A stretch of 64,000 nt of DNA from Lepidodermella squamata. Lineage: Eukaryota; Gastrotricha. The position numbers and the translations under genes are program-made. Each line of letters starts with the position of its first letter. Positions within the stretch are counted from its first letter, which is position 1. The notes beneath the pieces were generated by a model. The model did no database searches and was not told where the DNA came from. It saw nothing but the letters and a program-made list of their open reading frames with translations. The stretch is from positions 1,025,862 to 1,089,861 of the forward strand of contig JBLDXI010000016.1 of assembly GCA_047495785.1 (NCBI GenBank), given 5' to 3'. This document shows, in pieces, positions 29,449 through 40,971 of this stretch.

Positions 29449-30866
29449 GCCGAACAATCAATGTCTCATTGATGATAACTTTTTCAAATTTATTAGACTT
29501 TCAATATTCATGAGTGAAATTGACGAATTTCGATAATCAGACGGCTGAATTACATCATTTTTTTCAGTTTTTAACGACGATGATATAATAAAATGCTTTT
29601 GCTAGCTCGAAAATATGGCGAGTTTTCCGAATTTTCTAGAAAGTCGCAAAAATTACTTGGACATAGAAAGATTCGTGAACTAGTTTTTCGGAGAGATTTT
29701 GAATTCATTCAGATTAATATAAGAAATATGAGTATCCCTCAGTTTCTATCGTGCGGCAAATTATCAACTGAGCTACCATACAAATTCGAGATTTGCATTT
29801 ACCTCTACGAAACATCAAATTCAGAAAATGACTACCAACTTGTATGGCGGATCTTCCAGATAGGCCCAATATCGAGACCAACCCAATCCCTGGCCAATAG
29901 TTTCAATGGTGTCCTACTGGAACCGGCCTTAGGACCTTTGCGAAGCTGGGAACTTCGAAAGCCTTTCCTATCGTAGCGCATCACCATTTTGCCCTTACAT
30001 TGCCGCAAAGCTTCTAATGAAGTAATGATTTGGAGGAAAATGGTATTTCACGATTTCAAAGCAATAGGAATCATGGCAAGAAGATCCTGAGAGGCTAATA
30101 TGGGACTCGAACCGTCATCGTGAGGTTTATGACGAAGGGAAAAAGCTTTGTCATGGGATATTTTTTCCCCAGTATAGAAGTTTTCGCGTTGGGGCATTTT
30201 GTGCTTAATACTTTGGATAATTGGATAACAGTTTCAAATAAAAACCAGGTGTCATTTATTAGTTGTGAAATTTATTGGCATTAAAAATCCTTGTTTTTTC
30301 CACTACCTATAGTGGACTTCAATTTTAAAGTAAACGGAGCATGGAAAATGAAGGTTTTCCTCAATTAGATTTGCCGAGTTGTTCTCATAAATTTTAAAAC
30401 TGCACCAAACCCCCGACTTGCCTCATTAAAAACTATGTCATGAAAGACAATATCAGATTCGCGGCTTGGTGCATTTTTTTATTTAGGTAATGCTCGTAAT
30501 GCTCAATTCCTAGAAAGAAGCGTAAAGTTTCAAATAGATTTTATAAATGAAATGGTGAAATGGGGGAAAATTAATCGATTGAAAGGTCAAATAAATGTTA
30601 TACCAATCATATATATATATACCTATATATCACTGTGCTCCTGAGGCTATGTTCTGGAAATAGCTAGTGAAATCAGGAAGTTAAACCCCGACTTGATTAG
30701 GAGCAAATAGCTCTAAGGCTCATGAATAATTCAGCTGCAAAAACTGCAAACAGCGTAGTTCGAGCTAAGCAAGCCTCCTGGGCAATTAAAAAATATCGAA
30801 TTATATCAACACATACTATCCGCCGAATGGAGAATCGACATACATTGTAGTAAAGCGTTCAAAAAA
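29449..30866. other. intergenic, AT microsatellite
   Basis: A 127-codon frame at 29593-29976 has no motif, and its start shares GCGAGTTTTCCGAATTTTCTAG with the stretch near 55638, so I treat it as repeat-derived. An (AT)n run lies at 30608-30632. The last 150 bases resemble the upstream region of the paralogous receptor at 40308. Confidence 0.45.
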
Positions 30867-33800
30867 ATGGCGAAGCAATATTTTGCTTTAATAGTAATTT
30901 CAGGAATAGCCGGCAATGTGTTAGTTCGATGTGATCAAGATTCTAGTACGCAAACAAAAGCACTGATGGAAGAATTGCAGAAGGAGTACGTCTACAACTG
31001 GTGCCCGGTCGTGATGTCTCGAAGCGTCCCGAGCGAAACGGTGGCCAGGAATAACTTCACCCAGGCACTTCGTGTCAAAACAGCCGCTTACATTTTCCGC
31101 TTCATTCAAATCAACGACGTCGAGCAGCGAATGTCTCTTTTCCTATACTTCACCTTTGAATGGTCGTTTCCCTGCCCAGTCTACGATTGCTCCAAAGTAG
31201 TTCCCGATTCGCCGTTGTGCAAATTGCCGAAAGATCGGGTTCAAAGTTTATACTTTCTCCTAACGCCTCGAGATGTCTGGCACCCCTACCTGGCCCATCT
31301 CAACGCTTATGAAACGACTCGGCCGTTGGAAAATGGAGCAGATGGAGACATCGTGTTCATCTTCCCATTCATGGCATCTGGGCCTCAAGCTTACATCGGT
31401 TACACCCGGCGAATCGACACGTCTTGCTCGTCATTCTCATTCAAGCACTTTCCATTCGACACTTTGACTTGCGAGATGAAGTTTGAACCGGAAGAGAGTA
31501 GTGACTTCCTTTGGTACGATGTCGTTTTCTATGGGACAGATGCGTCTCTAAGTACGAATCTGATAAGCGATACCGATGTTTGGGAGTTGGCGTATCCTAA
31601 TAATTTAAGTCGGACATTCACCGGGGAGAGTTTGAACGTTTCCGAGTCGACAGGCGTGTTTTCGCGAATGGTTTTAACGAGTCGATTTAGGCGCAAGTAC
31701 AACTACTACGTCGCGAGCATGATGATTCCGTCTTACGCGACCTTCTTCTTACAAATCACGTGCCTATTCTTACCGCCGAAATTACCAGACAGGTAATTTT
31801 TACATAAATTCGTAAAATAAATTCGTAAAATAAATTCGTAAATTAACGAATCCCAATCTTAATCAGTTGACCTATGTCCTATATTTGCGCAGCAATAATT
31901 TTTTTATTTCGCACCTTTTTATGGAAATTTAACTAATTTGTTAATGTAACCTACCGGGAGATTTCATTCTTTATCCAAGAATTTTCTGAAGAATTCATAT
32001 TTTACCGGAAACCTTGGAAAACTCTAAAGGTAACTTGCTTGGGGTTCGTTAATTGTCAGTATTTTATCATATGTTTGACCAAATTTCTCCGGATTTGTGA
32101 TTAATCTACCTTTTGCCGCAACCAAATTCAAGGTGAGCGGAACCAAATTTGTGGGTTTTATAGTGGTATTCTGTTTATTATTGGTGGTCTGCGTTACGGA
32201 TATTTACAGGAGCGTTGCCATATTACCAATATTTCTGTAATTTTTCGGTAGTACGCAAATTTCTTCTCAAGATTCTCAACAAATATACGGTCATGCGTAT
32301 CGAATATTGCGAGAAATACCTCTGTTATTGCTATAAATTAGCTCTCAATGAGTTGAAAGGATTATTATAAGGTGATTTCAACGCGTAAACACGGCCCTTA
32401 TAGTTTGCCACGAACAAGGACTTGGATAATATTTATTTTCCACTGTAAAAACTTTTTAATTAGCTAATCTTGAATAATAATAGAATTGTAATGTTTCAAA
32501 TTATCGCTCGAAGTTAGAGGTTTCAAGCACTCATCACTCCATTACTTGAAGTTCTTGAAACTACATGTTTACTTCTGTACAATAGCTCTGCAAGTTGGGC
32601 AACTGTCATTCTCTCTCAGCCAGCGGTTAATGCAGGCCATATGATAAGCTAGAAAAAACGTCAATATAGGGATGAGGTGAAGACATTTGAATTAGAAGTT
32701 ACCATGTCCACAAATCAAGCGTCTCGAACTGCAACCGAGTTTTACGATGTCCAAGTAACAAATCGGGCATTGAGAAGTCTCCCCATTCATAGTTTCGTCT
32801 TTAAGGAAGAAAAACAGATAGAAATTAGAAAAATTGCATCAACACCTTACCATTCCCTCCAGTATGCAAGAGTTCCTTCGAAGCAGTGTAAAGCTTCTCG
32901 GCCAATAAAAAGAAGTACCGCTCGGATTTATCAGATCGGGTGAAAATTTCAGCTTCGGTTTGAACGGCAAACTTGCGCAAAGCCACGAGGTCACTGTAAC
33001 CACCGCTCCTCACCCTTAATTCATGCATAAATTTATCGATAGCAGCCTGCCTAGCTTCAGTTCCGAATTCGCTCTGCCATGTTGAGGCATTAGCTTGAAT
33101 GGGAATAACGGTGCCATAGCCTGCCGGGATATTATCACTCGTTGTTTTCCGCAAAACTTTCGAGTCGAAAACAGGCTTCGACAAGTGACTCAGCATCCGA
33201 ACTTCCTTACATACAGGACACTCCTCGTCCTTGCACGACTGCCAATGTATACCTATTTGCCGCGTAGACAAGCAGCTTTTGTCTAAAATCGAATCTAAAA
33301 TCTTAGCATCCGAAATTAATTCCATAATTTAAACTCACATGTGCAAGATTTATCATGCCTGCAACCTCTCAGGTGGCTTATCACTTCTTTCATTCGTTGA
33401 CAATAAGCGACTCCGCAGTTCGGAAAAGTCGGGTTTGTTGCAGTACCAGCAACACTTGCTGCTATCGACTTTGCCATAGCATCTCGTTTCTCACACTTAT
33501 GAGCATGCAAAATCAAGATCAATTGATTTTGAATCCCTATTCTTTTCTCCTCGCTTAGCCCTTGATTAGTTTTATTCTGAAACCACAGAAAAATGTTGAA
33601 AATAGCACTAATTCAGAGGAAATTACCGGCGTAACGGTTGAGCTAGAAGAGACTGGCAGAGAAGAGATGGTTGAGCTTTCAAAAGAATCGCTTTTCTTGT
33701 CACAACCTTAATTGAAAAAAATAATAGTTCGATGATTCATCATTAAATTCATTACCTGAGCATTCACCGGAGATCATCTCAAAAGCTTCTTTTACTTGAT

Positions 33801-36592
33801 CGGCTAAAAAGTCGTTTGAAAGAATTTGCTGAGCTGATGGCCTCAATGTAGGGTCGTCATTGAGCATTGATTGAATTAAATTTCGAAGATTTGAACTGTA
33901 AATCTCGGGTATGGACCTATTTTTCCATCTGAATAGTGAGAAATATGAATGTTTCAGAGATGATTCATCTTTAAAATCAAACCTTTTTACAGCCATTTCG
34001 TAAGTTTCCCCGAGTTCTACTGTGAAAGCAGGTGATTTTAAGCTAGCCAACTCGAATAACGTTATTCCCAGCGACCAGATATCGGATTGTTTAGAGAAGC
34101 TCTGCTTCCTCCATAGCTCTGGGGCGACGTAAACTGCTTCCTCTTTTTCGAGATTAGGAAGTGACTCCAAGCTAGTAAAATGAAAAAAAACTATTGCCAT
34201 CATTCCTAAGATTGAAATTTGATTCTCCAAACCATTTCCGTTTTGTTAGCCCAAAGTCTCCGAGCTTCAATTTCCTACCAACAAGGAAAATATTCTGAAA
34301 AAGAAACATTACCGATTTCGCATCAAATATATAATAGGATAAGATCAATCCATACCAATGGCCTTATATCCCTATGAACGATTTCCAGATCATGAAGTGA
34401 TCGAATGGCTATCGTAAGCTGAGCCAACCATAAGCAAATGAGATTTTCAGGGAAAGGTTGTTTCGATTGAGCAATCAGCGATGAAAAAGCCGAACCTGAG
34501 GAAATGAATTGTTTTATATAAATTGTGTTCGCTTCTTCGTCACTTAGGTACCTATGCCGTAGGTTTCAGTGGTAACAAAAGTATAATCTTTCATATTTGC
34601 AACGTCGAGAACTCGAAACAGGAATGGAACATGGGTGGATTTCAGCCTTTCGTACTGGATATGACACATTTTGCGAAGAATATAACTAAGTTTATTTATA
34701 TTTACCTCTCTTATCGTTGCCTCTTGTTCGTTCGCTGCCCTAGTGGAAATGTAAGCTTTCTTGGTCGGATTTGTGTCATGAAATTCATGAGCGTTTTCGG
34801 AGAGCTGTTCAAAATTAACATTAGAGATTTTTATTCATTTCTTATTTTAATGTTACTGGATTTCCTTACATAATCTTTATTGCCATATCGATATGCGAAA
34901 GAGCCTGAAACATTTATTTGTTAAAAAAAAGGATCGACGGCTTGTGAAAAATTCTAACCAGTTTGAGGCAGAAACAGTAGAGACATTTTATGTTTTGATT
35001 TTAACCAAATCAGCTTATTGAATCCTGAAAATATTATGACTGCAGAGGACGAAGTAGTATAGAAGATTTGGTTACTTATATATTCTTTCGACACTACAAA
35101 TGATTCATTAGGTAATTTCATTCATTAGGTACAGTTTATTCTTCCGTGGAAAAGTGGCTTATCATTTATTTATTTCAGATATTAGCAATTTATTATTTAA
35201 GACTTGTCACTCCCGGTATAAAAGCAAATTTTAAGAAAGCTGACAATTCTTTCTACTTAACTTGACTTAACTTAACTTAAGTTGAGTCACGTTAACTGAT
35301 GTATCGTTCAATATTATTCATACTACAAACGCCGCTTATGCCTAATTGTTTTTACTAAATTTTTAATGTCGCACCCCATTTTTGCAACTGAAATACGGGG
35401 CCTATATCGGCACTGGTTAGTCGAACCTGTTTTAGCTTGGTCGAACCTAGCCGAAGCTGTTTTGGCCTGTTAGAACCTTTCTGTACCGGATAGTCGAACC
35501 TAATAATCGAAGATACTTTTGTTTGGCCTGGTCGAACCTGGGCGAACGTCTTGAGATGTGCGGTCAAACCTTTTCAGGCGTGGTTGGCCGAACTATTTCC
35601 TCACATCGGAGTCCTTAAAAATGTTCGGTCAACTTCGTGTCTAACGCATTTTTAGGATTTGTTTTACAACGTCGATATTTTTGAATCCTGGCCGAACTAT
35701 GTCGAACAAAAATGCCGGCTTCGGTTCGATCAACGATTTAGACGGCTATATCTCAAACTCTCGAAAATCCTTGATTTAGGTGTTCACAGTTCAATTAGAT
35801 CAACTCGGGTTTTTTAATTTTCTTGTCGCGTATATGAAATTTTTCGCGATTTCGAAGCGAAATCTTCGCATGTTCCGCGACTTGCAGGGAAATGAGCCAG
35901 CCATATCTTGTAGAGAATCAAACAGGCTACACGCCGATATGACCATTACCTTCCTGGTCCGTTTGTGCAGGAGACTAGCGTGCGAAGTTTGCCAAAATAT
36001 CTAAATTGCCAAAAGTTCAAATTTTTTCCTTGCGGTGGTTTTCCACCGAAAGAGTACTGAAAAAGTACCGCAGGATTCAGCTTATAGATACAGGATTGTA
36101 AAATTAATTATAATAAAATCATAGAATTATGAATTTTCCAAGATTTTTCTAGCCATGGTTGTAACCCTACAAATTTTTTCAAAGATGATTTCTTCGTTTA
36201 TATTCAGAATTTTGAAGTTTTTGATATTCGGTTCTTTTTTCACTGTTAATATGTGGAAATTTTTCAGGCCATCTTTTGCGATGACAGCAGTTTTAGCGAA
36301 TTCGGTTCTGCTTTCGCTGGTTTTCTCCAGCATTCCACCAACTTCAGAAACTGTCTACTTCGTAACGATGGTCATCATCAAGTTTGTCGCTGGTCTAGTG
36401 ATAACAATGTACACTTTGCTGACGGTGCCTCTAGCTGGCTGGTTGAAAGGTGGCGAACTGATTTCGATCGGCAGGTGGCATCTCACGCGAATTCGATTGG
36501 CGGATATCGTTCTAGGAATTGTGATTTTCATATTAGGACTAACCGCTGATATTTTCTTCTTTTCAAGACTGAGGAATGAAACTACTTACTAA
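30867..36592 (+). CDS. Cys-loop ligand-gated ion channel A
   Basis: Two exons, 30867-31792 and 36268-36592, joined in phase (GACAG|G), 416 residues. Signal peptide to about 21. The extracellular domain has a Cys-loop CSSFSFKHFPFDTLTC with 14 residues between the cysteines, one more than the near-invariant 13. Then come M1 (YYVASMMIPSYATFFLQITC), M2 (PSFAMTAVLANSVLLSLVFSS followed by IPPTSE), M3 and M4 (LADIVLGIVIFILGL). The M3-M4 loop is only about 15 residues. A neurotransmitter-type channel of the plasma membrane; ligand unknown. The 4475-base intron holds a whole gene on the opposite strand (32569-34986). Paralogue B at 38742-40308 has an intron of only 313 bases. Confidence 0.87.
31799..31850 (+). 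repeat. small tandem repeat in intron
   Basis: AAATTCGTAAAATA-type unit repeated three times at the start of the receptor intron. Confidence 0.6.
32569..34986 (-). CDS. NEK-like kinase-TAZ-KIX-RING-H2 fusion protein
   Basis: Eleven exons: 34986-34959, 34904-34870, 34804-34552, 34495-34356, 34294-34233, 34171-33756, 33706-33627, 33576-33339, 33282-32851, 32798-32703, 32648-32569. All introns are GT-AG (45-75 bases), all phases agree, giving 619 residues. Residues 1-300: kinase domain with SLHDLEIVHRDIRPL, NIFLVGRKLKLGDFGL and APELW...SDIWSLG, closest to NEK kinases. The glycine loop is short (TGSFAYRYG), no Lys is evident in strand 3, and HRDxK has Arg. About 344-450: TAZ finger (IQNQLILILHAHKC...IHWQSC...CPVC) with all 12 zinc ligands. 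About 486-558: KIX domain (STWQSEFG, RYFFLLAEKLYTASKELL). About 572-614: RING-H2, C-x2-C-x15-C-x-H-x2-H-x2-C-x10-C-x2-C. TAZ then KIX is CBP/p300 order. Likely an E3 ligase or scaffold binding transcription activators; inference. Nested in the receptor intron. Confidence 0.85.
34987..36267. repeat. rest of receptor intron, GTCGAACCT-rich
   Basis: Between 35410 and 35740 the word GTCGAACCT or close variants occurs about ten times at irregular spacing, a degenerate minisatellite. A run of ACTTA/CTTAA words lies at 35255-35285. No other gene seen. Confidence 0.5.
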
Positions 36593-37756
36593 ATGGTTTT
36601 TCTACAATTCTGATGACATTGCTTTAATCGGAAAAAATCCAGTGAAATTTTAAAAATGAATAATAAGACCAGTCTACGGTGTATAAAGGCGGCCGCGAAA
36701 AATGTTAAAATATTTTGTTTGCCTCGAATTTTTTTAATCCGTGACCATTAGGAATATTTTGAAGCGGTTCAACAGTCGATCACGTGTAAAACTGTCGATT
36801 GAAACTTGGTCATTTTCAGCAGTGATAACAGGAATCTGATATGGTTTTCAAGTGTTTTGTTTTTAATTGGCACGGATGTTCGGTTTCGATTTGGCTTTTA
36901 TAGCCGCGAAGCGCGCGTATCATGACGTAACACACGCCCAGTTTCCCAGCCCGCGTGTCTCCCACCAGCTGTCACACACGTGTTCAGGAAACTAAAGGAT
37001 TGGAAAAAATTGGATTTGTTTATCTGTCCTAATTAATCTCAGATGTCAAGCTGGATTCACTAATGAGCGTTTCATCGCGCGACCAATTCAGGGCTTGACG
37101 GTGCCGCTACTGCACGCGACAATCGCAGCCCTGTTCACAACATCAATAATGTCGCGTGTCGCGTGGGTCGCTACTACTATTCACAAACTAGTGCTAATTA
37201 GCCTGCGACCTGTAATTGTTAAATTCGATTAAATTGAAGAAAATAAAAAAATGTTGGCAACAAAACTAAAATTATATGGGGGACCACCATATTTCGGTTG
37301 CCTAAATTCACTGCTGGGTTTGCTGTATTAGAAGCCCCGCATTTGTTTAAATATACGCTGAAATATATGCTCGTTGCTGCGTAATGCCAGAAAATGGCGG
37401 ATTCGAAAATAAAATAAATTGTGCGATTTGCTTAGCCACGGAAAAAAACTGGCTGTGCTGTGCTTCAAACTTCATGCCCTTTCTTCTGTCAATAGACATG
37501 TTCCGTTGAAAGCATCGCTAAATACCTTATAAAAAACGACACACTTGGCCAATAGATATGTTTTATTAGTTGTTAGTGATCCTGTTAACATGGAGGACAT
37601 CGCAAGCTTTAAAACGACTTGAGTGTTAAGCAGTGAAATGATGAAATCTACTTGAATTCCAACACCTTTAAAACAACAACAAACAGTTATGTCGCGAAAT
37701 CGGCAGTACTGCGGAGGCCAGTGCTAGACCAGTGCGCGGTAGCCAGTTGCCAGTCG
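36593..37756. other. spacer with truncated duplicate
   Basis: Contains the first copy of a 511-bp repeat (36788-37299). The remainder (37300-37756) shows no gene. Confidence 0.6.
36788..37299 (-). pseudogene. 5' part of Cys-rich peptide gene, duplicated
   Basis: Nearly identical to 37966-38476. On the minus strand it holds the upstream region and the first eight codons (MTKFQSTV) of the cysteine-rich peptide, then leaves homology, so the rest of the coding region is missing. Probably a truncated duplicate. The shared upstream part may still be a promoter. Confidence 0.75.
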
Positions 37757-37990
37757 TCAGCATTCCCAGCCATCCTCGCCGCAACCACCATAACTACTGC
37801 ATAGCCTGAGGTTTTCACTTACGGGTGTCCAGGCTTTCCTAATCACAACTCGTCGACCACTGTTGGTCTCGCAGCAGCAAGTGACGCTCCACGTCCCGCA
37901 GCATCCGGCGCTTACCGAACCAACTTCGAACGAGACAATGAGGCAGGCAACTGCAACGAGCACAAAAACTGTCGATTGAAACTTGGTCAT
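37757..37990 (-). CDS. small secreted cysteine-rich peptide
   Basis: 77 residues. A clear signal peptide (VLVAVACLIVSF...VSA, about 28 residues) is followed by a mature part of about 49 residues with eight cysteines, arranged CC, then CCC, then three single Cys (pattern around GCCGTW, TCCCETN, LCSSYGGC, WEC). Even Cys number suggests four disulfides. Family not recognised; antimicrobial, structural or signalling roles are all possible. ATG at 37990 is chosen because it gives the signal peptide directly, although the frame is open further upstream. Upstream 500 bases are duplicated at 36788-37299. Confidence 0.65.
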   Translation of the reverse strand: MTKFQSTVFVLVAVACLIVSFEVGSVSAGCCGTWSVTCCCETNSGRRVVIRKAWTPVSENLRLCSSYGGCGEDGWEC

Positions 37991-38476
37991 TTTCAGCAGT
38001 GATAACAGGAATCTGATATGGTTTTCAAGTGTTTTGTTTTTAATTGGCACGGATGTTCGGTTTCGATTTGGCTTTTATAGCCGCGAAGCGCGCGTATCAT
38101 GACGTAACACACGCCCAGTTTCCCAGCCCGCGTGTCTCCCACCAGCTGTCACACACGTGTTCAGGAAACAAAAGGATTGGAAAAAATTGGATTTGTTTAT
38201 CTGTCCTAATTAATCTCAGATGTCAAGCTGGATTCACTAATGAGCGTTTCATCGCGCGACCAATTCAGGGCTTGACGGTGCCGCTACTGCACGCGACAAT
38301 CGCAGCCCTGTTCACAACATCAATAATGTCGCGTGTCGCGTGGGTCGCTACTACTATTCACAAACTAGTGCTAATTAGCCTGCGACCTGTAATTGTTAAA
38401 TTCGATTAAATTGAAGAAAATAAAAAAATGTTGGCAACAAAACTAAAATTATATGGGGGACCACCATATTTCGGTT
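37966..38476. repeat. 511-bp direct repeat, copy 2
   Basis: Second copy of 36788-37299 with only scattered single-base differences seen (for example GAAACAAAAGG for GAAACTAAAGG). Spans the peptide gene's first codons and its upstream region, including CGCGCGTATCATGACGTAAC. Confidence 0.9.
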
Positions 38477-38741
38477 AACCAACTGCACTGCTGGATCTGC
38501 TGTATTACTTCGAATCTACTTCAAACGTAGTATTATTTTCTTAATTTCCGATATCCATCAAATTATTTTAACGTCAACTTTACATTGTTTTATTACTTGA
38601 CCTCAACTTTCGATCATCAGCCTTGGCAAAATGGAGTTAAGTGAATTCCGTGCGATTACCGTTAATTATGGTATTAAATAAACATTTTCAAAGTAAGAAG
38701 CAAATATATAATCAACACTCTGATAATTCGAGCGAGATATT

Positions 38742-40308
38742 TCAATTCCTAGGTTCATTTCTCAATCTACAAAAGTAAACAACATCAGTTATTAGACCCA
38801 GTATAAGTATGGCTATTCCTAGCACGATATCCGCAAATCGAATTCGGGTGAGATGCCACGTGCCGATCGAAATCAGTTGGCCGCCTTTCAACCAGCCGGC
38901 TAGAGGCACCGTCAGCAGTGTGTACATTGTTATGACGAGACCAGCGACGAACTTGATAATGACCATTGTTACGAAGTAGACAGTTTCCGAAGTTGGTGGA
39001 ATGCTGGAGAAAACCAGCGAAAGCAGAACCGAATTCGCTAAAACTGCAGTCATCGCGAATGATGGTCTGAAAAGTTGAAATTACAACTTTTTAAAGATTT
39101 TATAAAGATTCAAGAAGTGAAGAAAGAATCCATAAATGGAGATAATTCGATAATATAACGAATCTTGGCTAATTAGCATCTTGAGTCAGGAAAAATATTC
39201 AAAAGAGGTATTTGATTGATATGATCAGGAGGCTGAAATAATTTCGAAATAGAAATTAATTATTTTGTAGCTGGAAATTTTCGTCGGTTTGTGACGAATA
39301 AATTTAATTATATTAATTTTGCTGAAAACATTTCACATTTGCCTTTAAAATTATTGGCAGTACTTTCTTAACATTTTACCTGTCTGGAAATTCAGGTGGT
39401 AAGAATAGGCACGTGATTTGTAAGAAGAAGGTGGCATAAGACGGAATCATCATACTCGCGACGTAGTAGTTGTATTTACGCCTGAATCGACTCGTTAACA
39501 CCATTCGCGAAAACACGCCTGTCGACTCGGAAGCATTCAGACTCTCCCCCGTAAAAGTCCGACCTAAATCGTCAGGATACGCCAGTTCCCAAACATCGGT
39601 ATCGCTTATCAGATTCGTACTTAGAGACGCATCCGTCCCATAAAAAACAACATCATACCAAAGGAAGTCACTACTCTCCTCGGGTTCAAACTTCATTTCG
39701 CAAGTCAACGTGTCGAATGGAAAGTGTTTAAATGAAAATGACGAGCAAGACGTGTCGATTCGCCGGGTGTAACCGATGTAAGCCTGAGGCCCAGAAGCCA
39801 TGAATGGGAAGATGAATACGATATCTCCATCTGCTCCATTTTCCAACGGCCGAGTCGTTTCATAAGCGTTGAGATGGGCCAAGTAGGGGTGCCAGACGTC
39901 TCGAGGCGTTAGGAGAAAGTATAAACTTTGAACCCGGTCTTTCGGTAATTTGCACAACGGCGAATCTGGTACGATTTTGTTACAATCGTAGACTGGACAA
40001 GGAAACGCCCATTCAAAGGTGAAGTATAGGAAAAGGGACATTCGCTGCTCGACGTCGTTGATCTGAATGAAGCGGAAAATGTAAGCGGCTGTTTTGACAC
40101 GAAGTGCCTGGGTGAAGTTATTCCTGGCCACCGTTTCGCTCGGGACGCTTCGAGACATCACGACCGGGCACCATTTGTAGACGTACTCCTTCTGCAATTC
40201 CTCCATCAACGCTTTTGTTTGTTTACTTGAATCAAAATCGCATCGAACTAAAATATTCCAGGTTAATCCTGAAATAAGTATTATTAATATTGTAAAATAT
40301 TGCTTCAT
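38742..40308 (-). CDS. Cys-loop ligand-gated ion channel B
   Basis: Two exons, 40308-39380 and 39066-38742, 417 residues, about 90 percent or more identical to channel A by eye. Same 14-residue Cys-loop (CSSFSFKHFPFDTLTC), same M1-M4 and very short M3-M4 loop. The intron, in the same place (GACAG|A), is 313 bases. Tail-to-tail with channel A, the two 3' ends about 2.1 kb apart with the Cys-rich peptide gene between. The pair looks like an inverted duplication. A and B differ mainly at signal peptide, some loop residues and the C-terminus. Confidence 0.88.
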
Positions 40309-40971
40309 AGTTTAGTCAGACGCTTTCAGTGTGTCGATAATTCATTCAGAGGAATGTGTGCTGATACCGTTCGATAATTTTCAGTCTCCCAGGAGGCTCG
40401 GTTATATCGAACCATATTTTACAGCTTTTCAAGGTGAATTATTTATGAGACTAGTAGATATTTGCCTACAATCAAAGGGTGGTTTAATTTCCTGATTTGG
40501 CAGGCAATTTTTAGAACATAGCGCAACACATTGTTGACTTGTTAATCGATTCAACTATTCAACTATTCAACTGTAGTCATAGAAACTCTCAAGACTCTTT
40601 GCTGCGTTCACTGGAATGAAATGCCGTTATCGGAGCTGAAAACAGTAGATAAACGAGTTGGTTTTGCAAATCGTCAATAAATGATTACACTTTTTACATG
40701 TAACTGCCGTCTGCCGCCTTTCACTTCAACACTGACATAAACATCCGAACTTCAGCATTTGAGTTGTCAACGATGTCAGCTGGTTGTTGAGTCATTCATA
40801 GAAAATATACGAGGTTCTGCCAAAGGTTCAGATAAGACGTTAGACAATAATGGCATTTACTAAAAAAAGGTAACTGAAGAAGTTTTCCGTTCGATTCGAA
40901 ATTTTCTCTGATTGAGTCATCAAATGGCGTCAAAGAATGTCCTCAAAGTGATAGTTAATAAATTGTTTAAT
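40309..40971. other. intergenic
   Basis: Upstream of channel B. Part (CTCCCAGGAGGCT near 40386) resembles sequence upstream of channel A. No gene seen. Confidence 0.45.

Noticed and set aside
29593-29976. 127-codon frame
   Set aside because: No motif, and part of it is shared with non-coding sequence near 55638.
31140-31480. Idea that channel A exon 1 is a stand-alone soluble receptor domain
   Set aside because: Exon 2 at 36268 restores M2-M4 in frame and the paralogue has the same split.
35255-35285. Telomere-like ACTTAA run
   Set aside because: Too short and not a known telomeric repeat unit.
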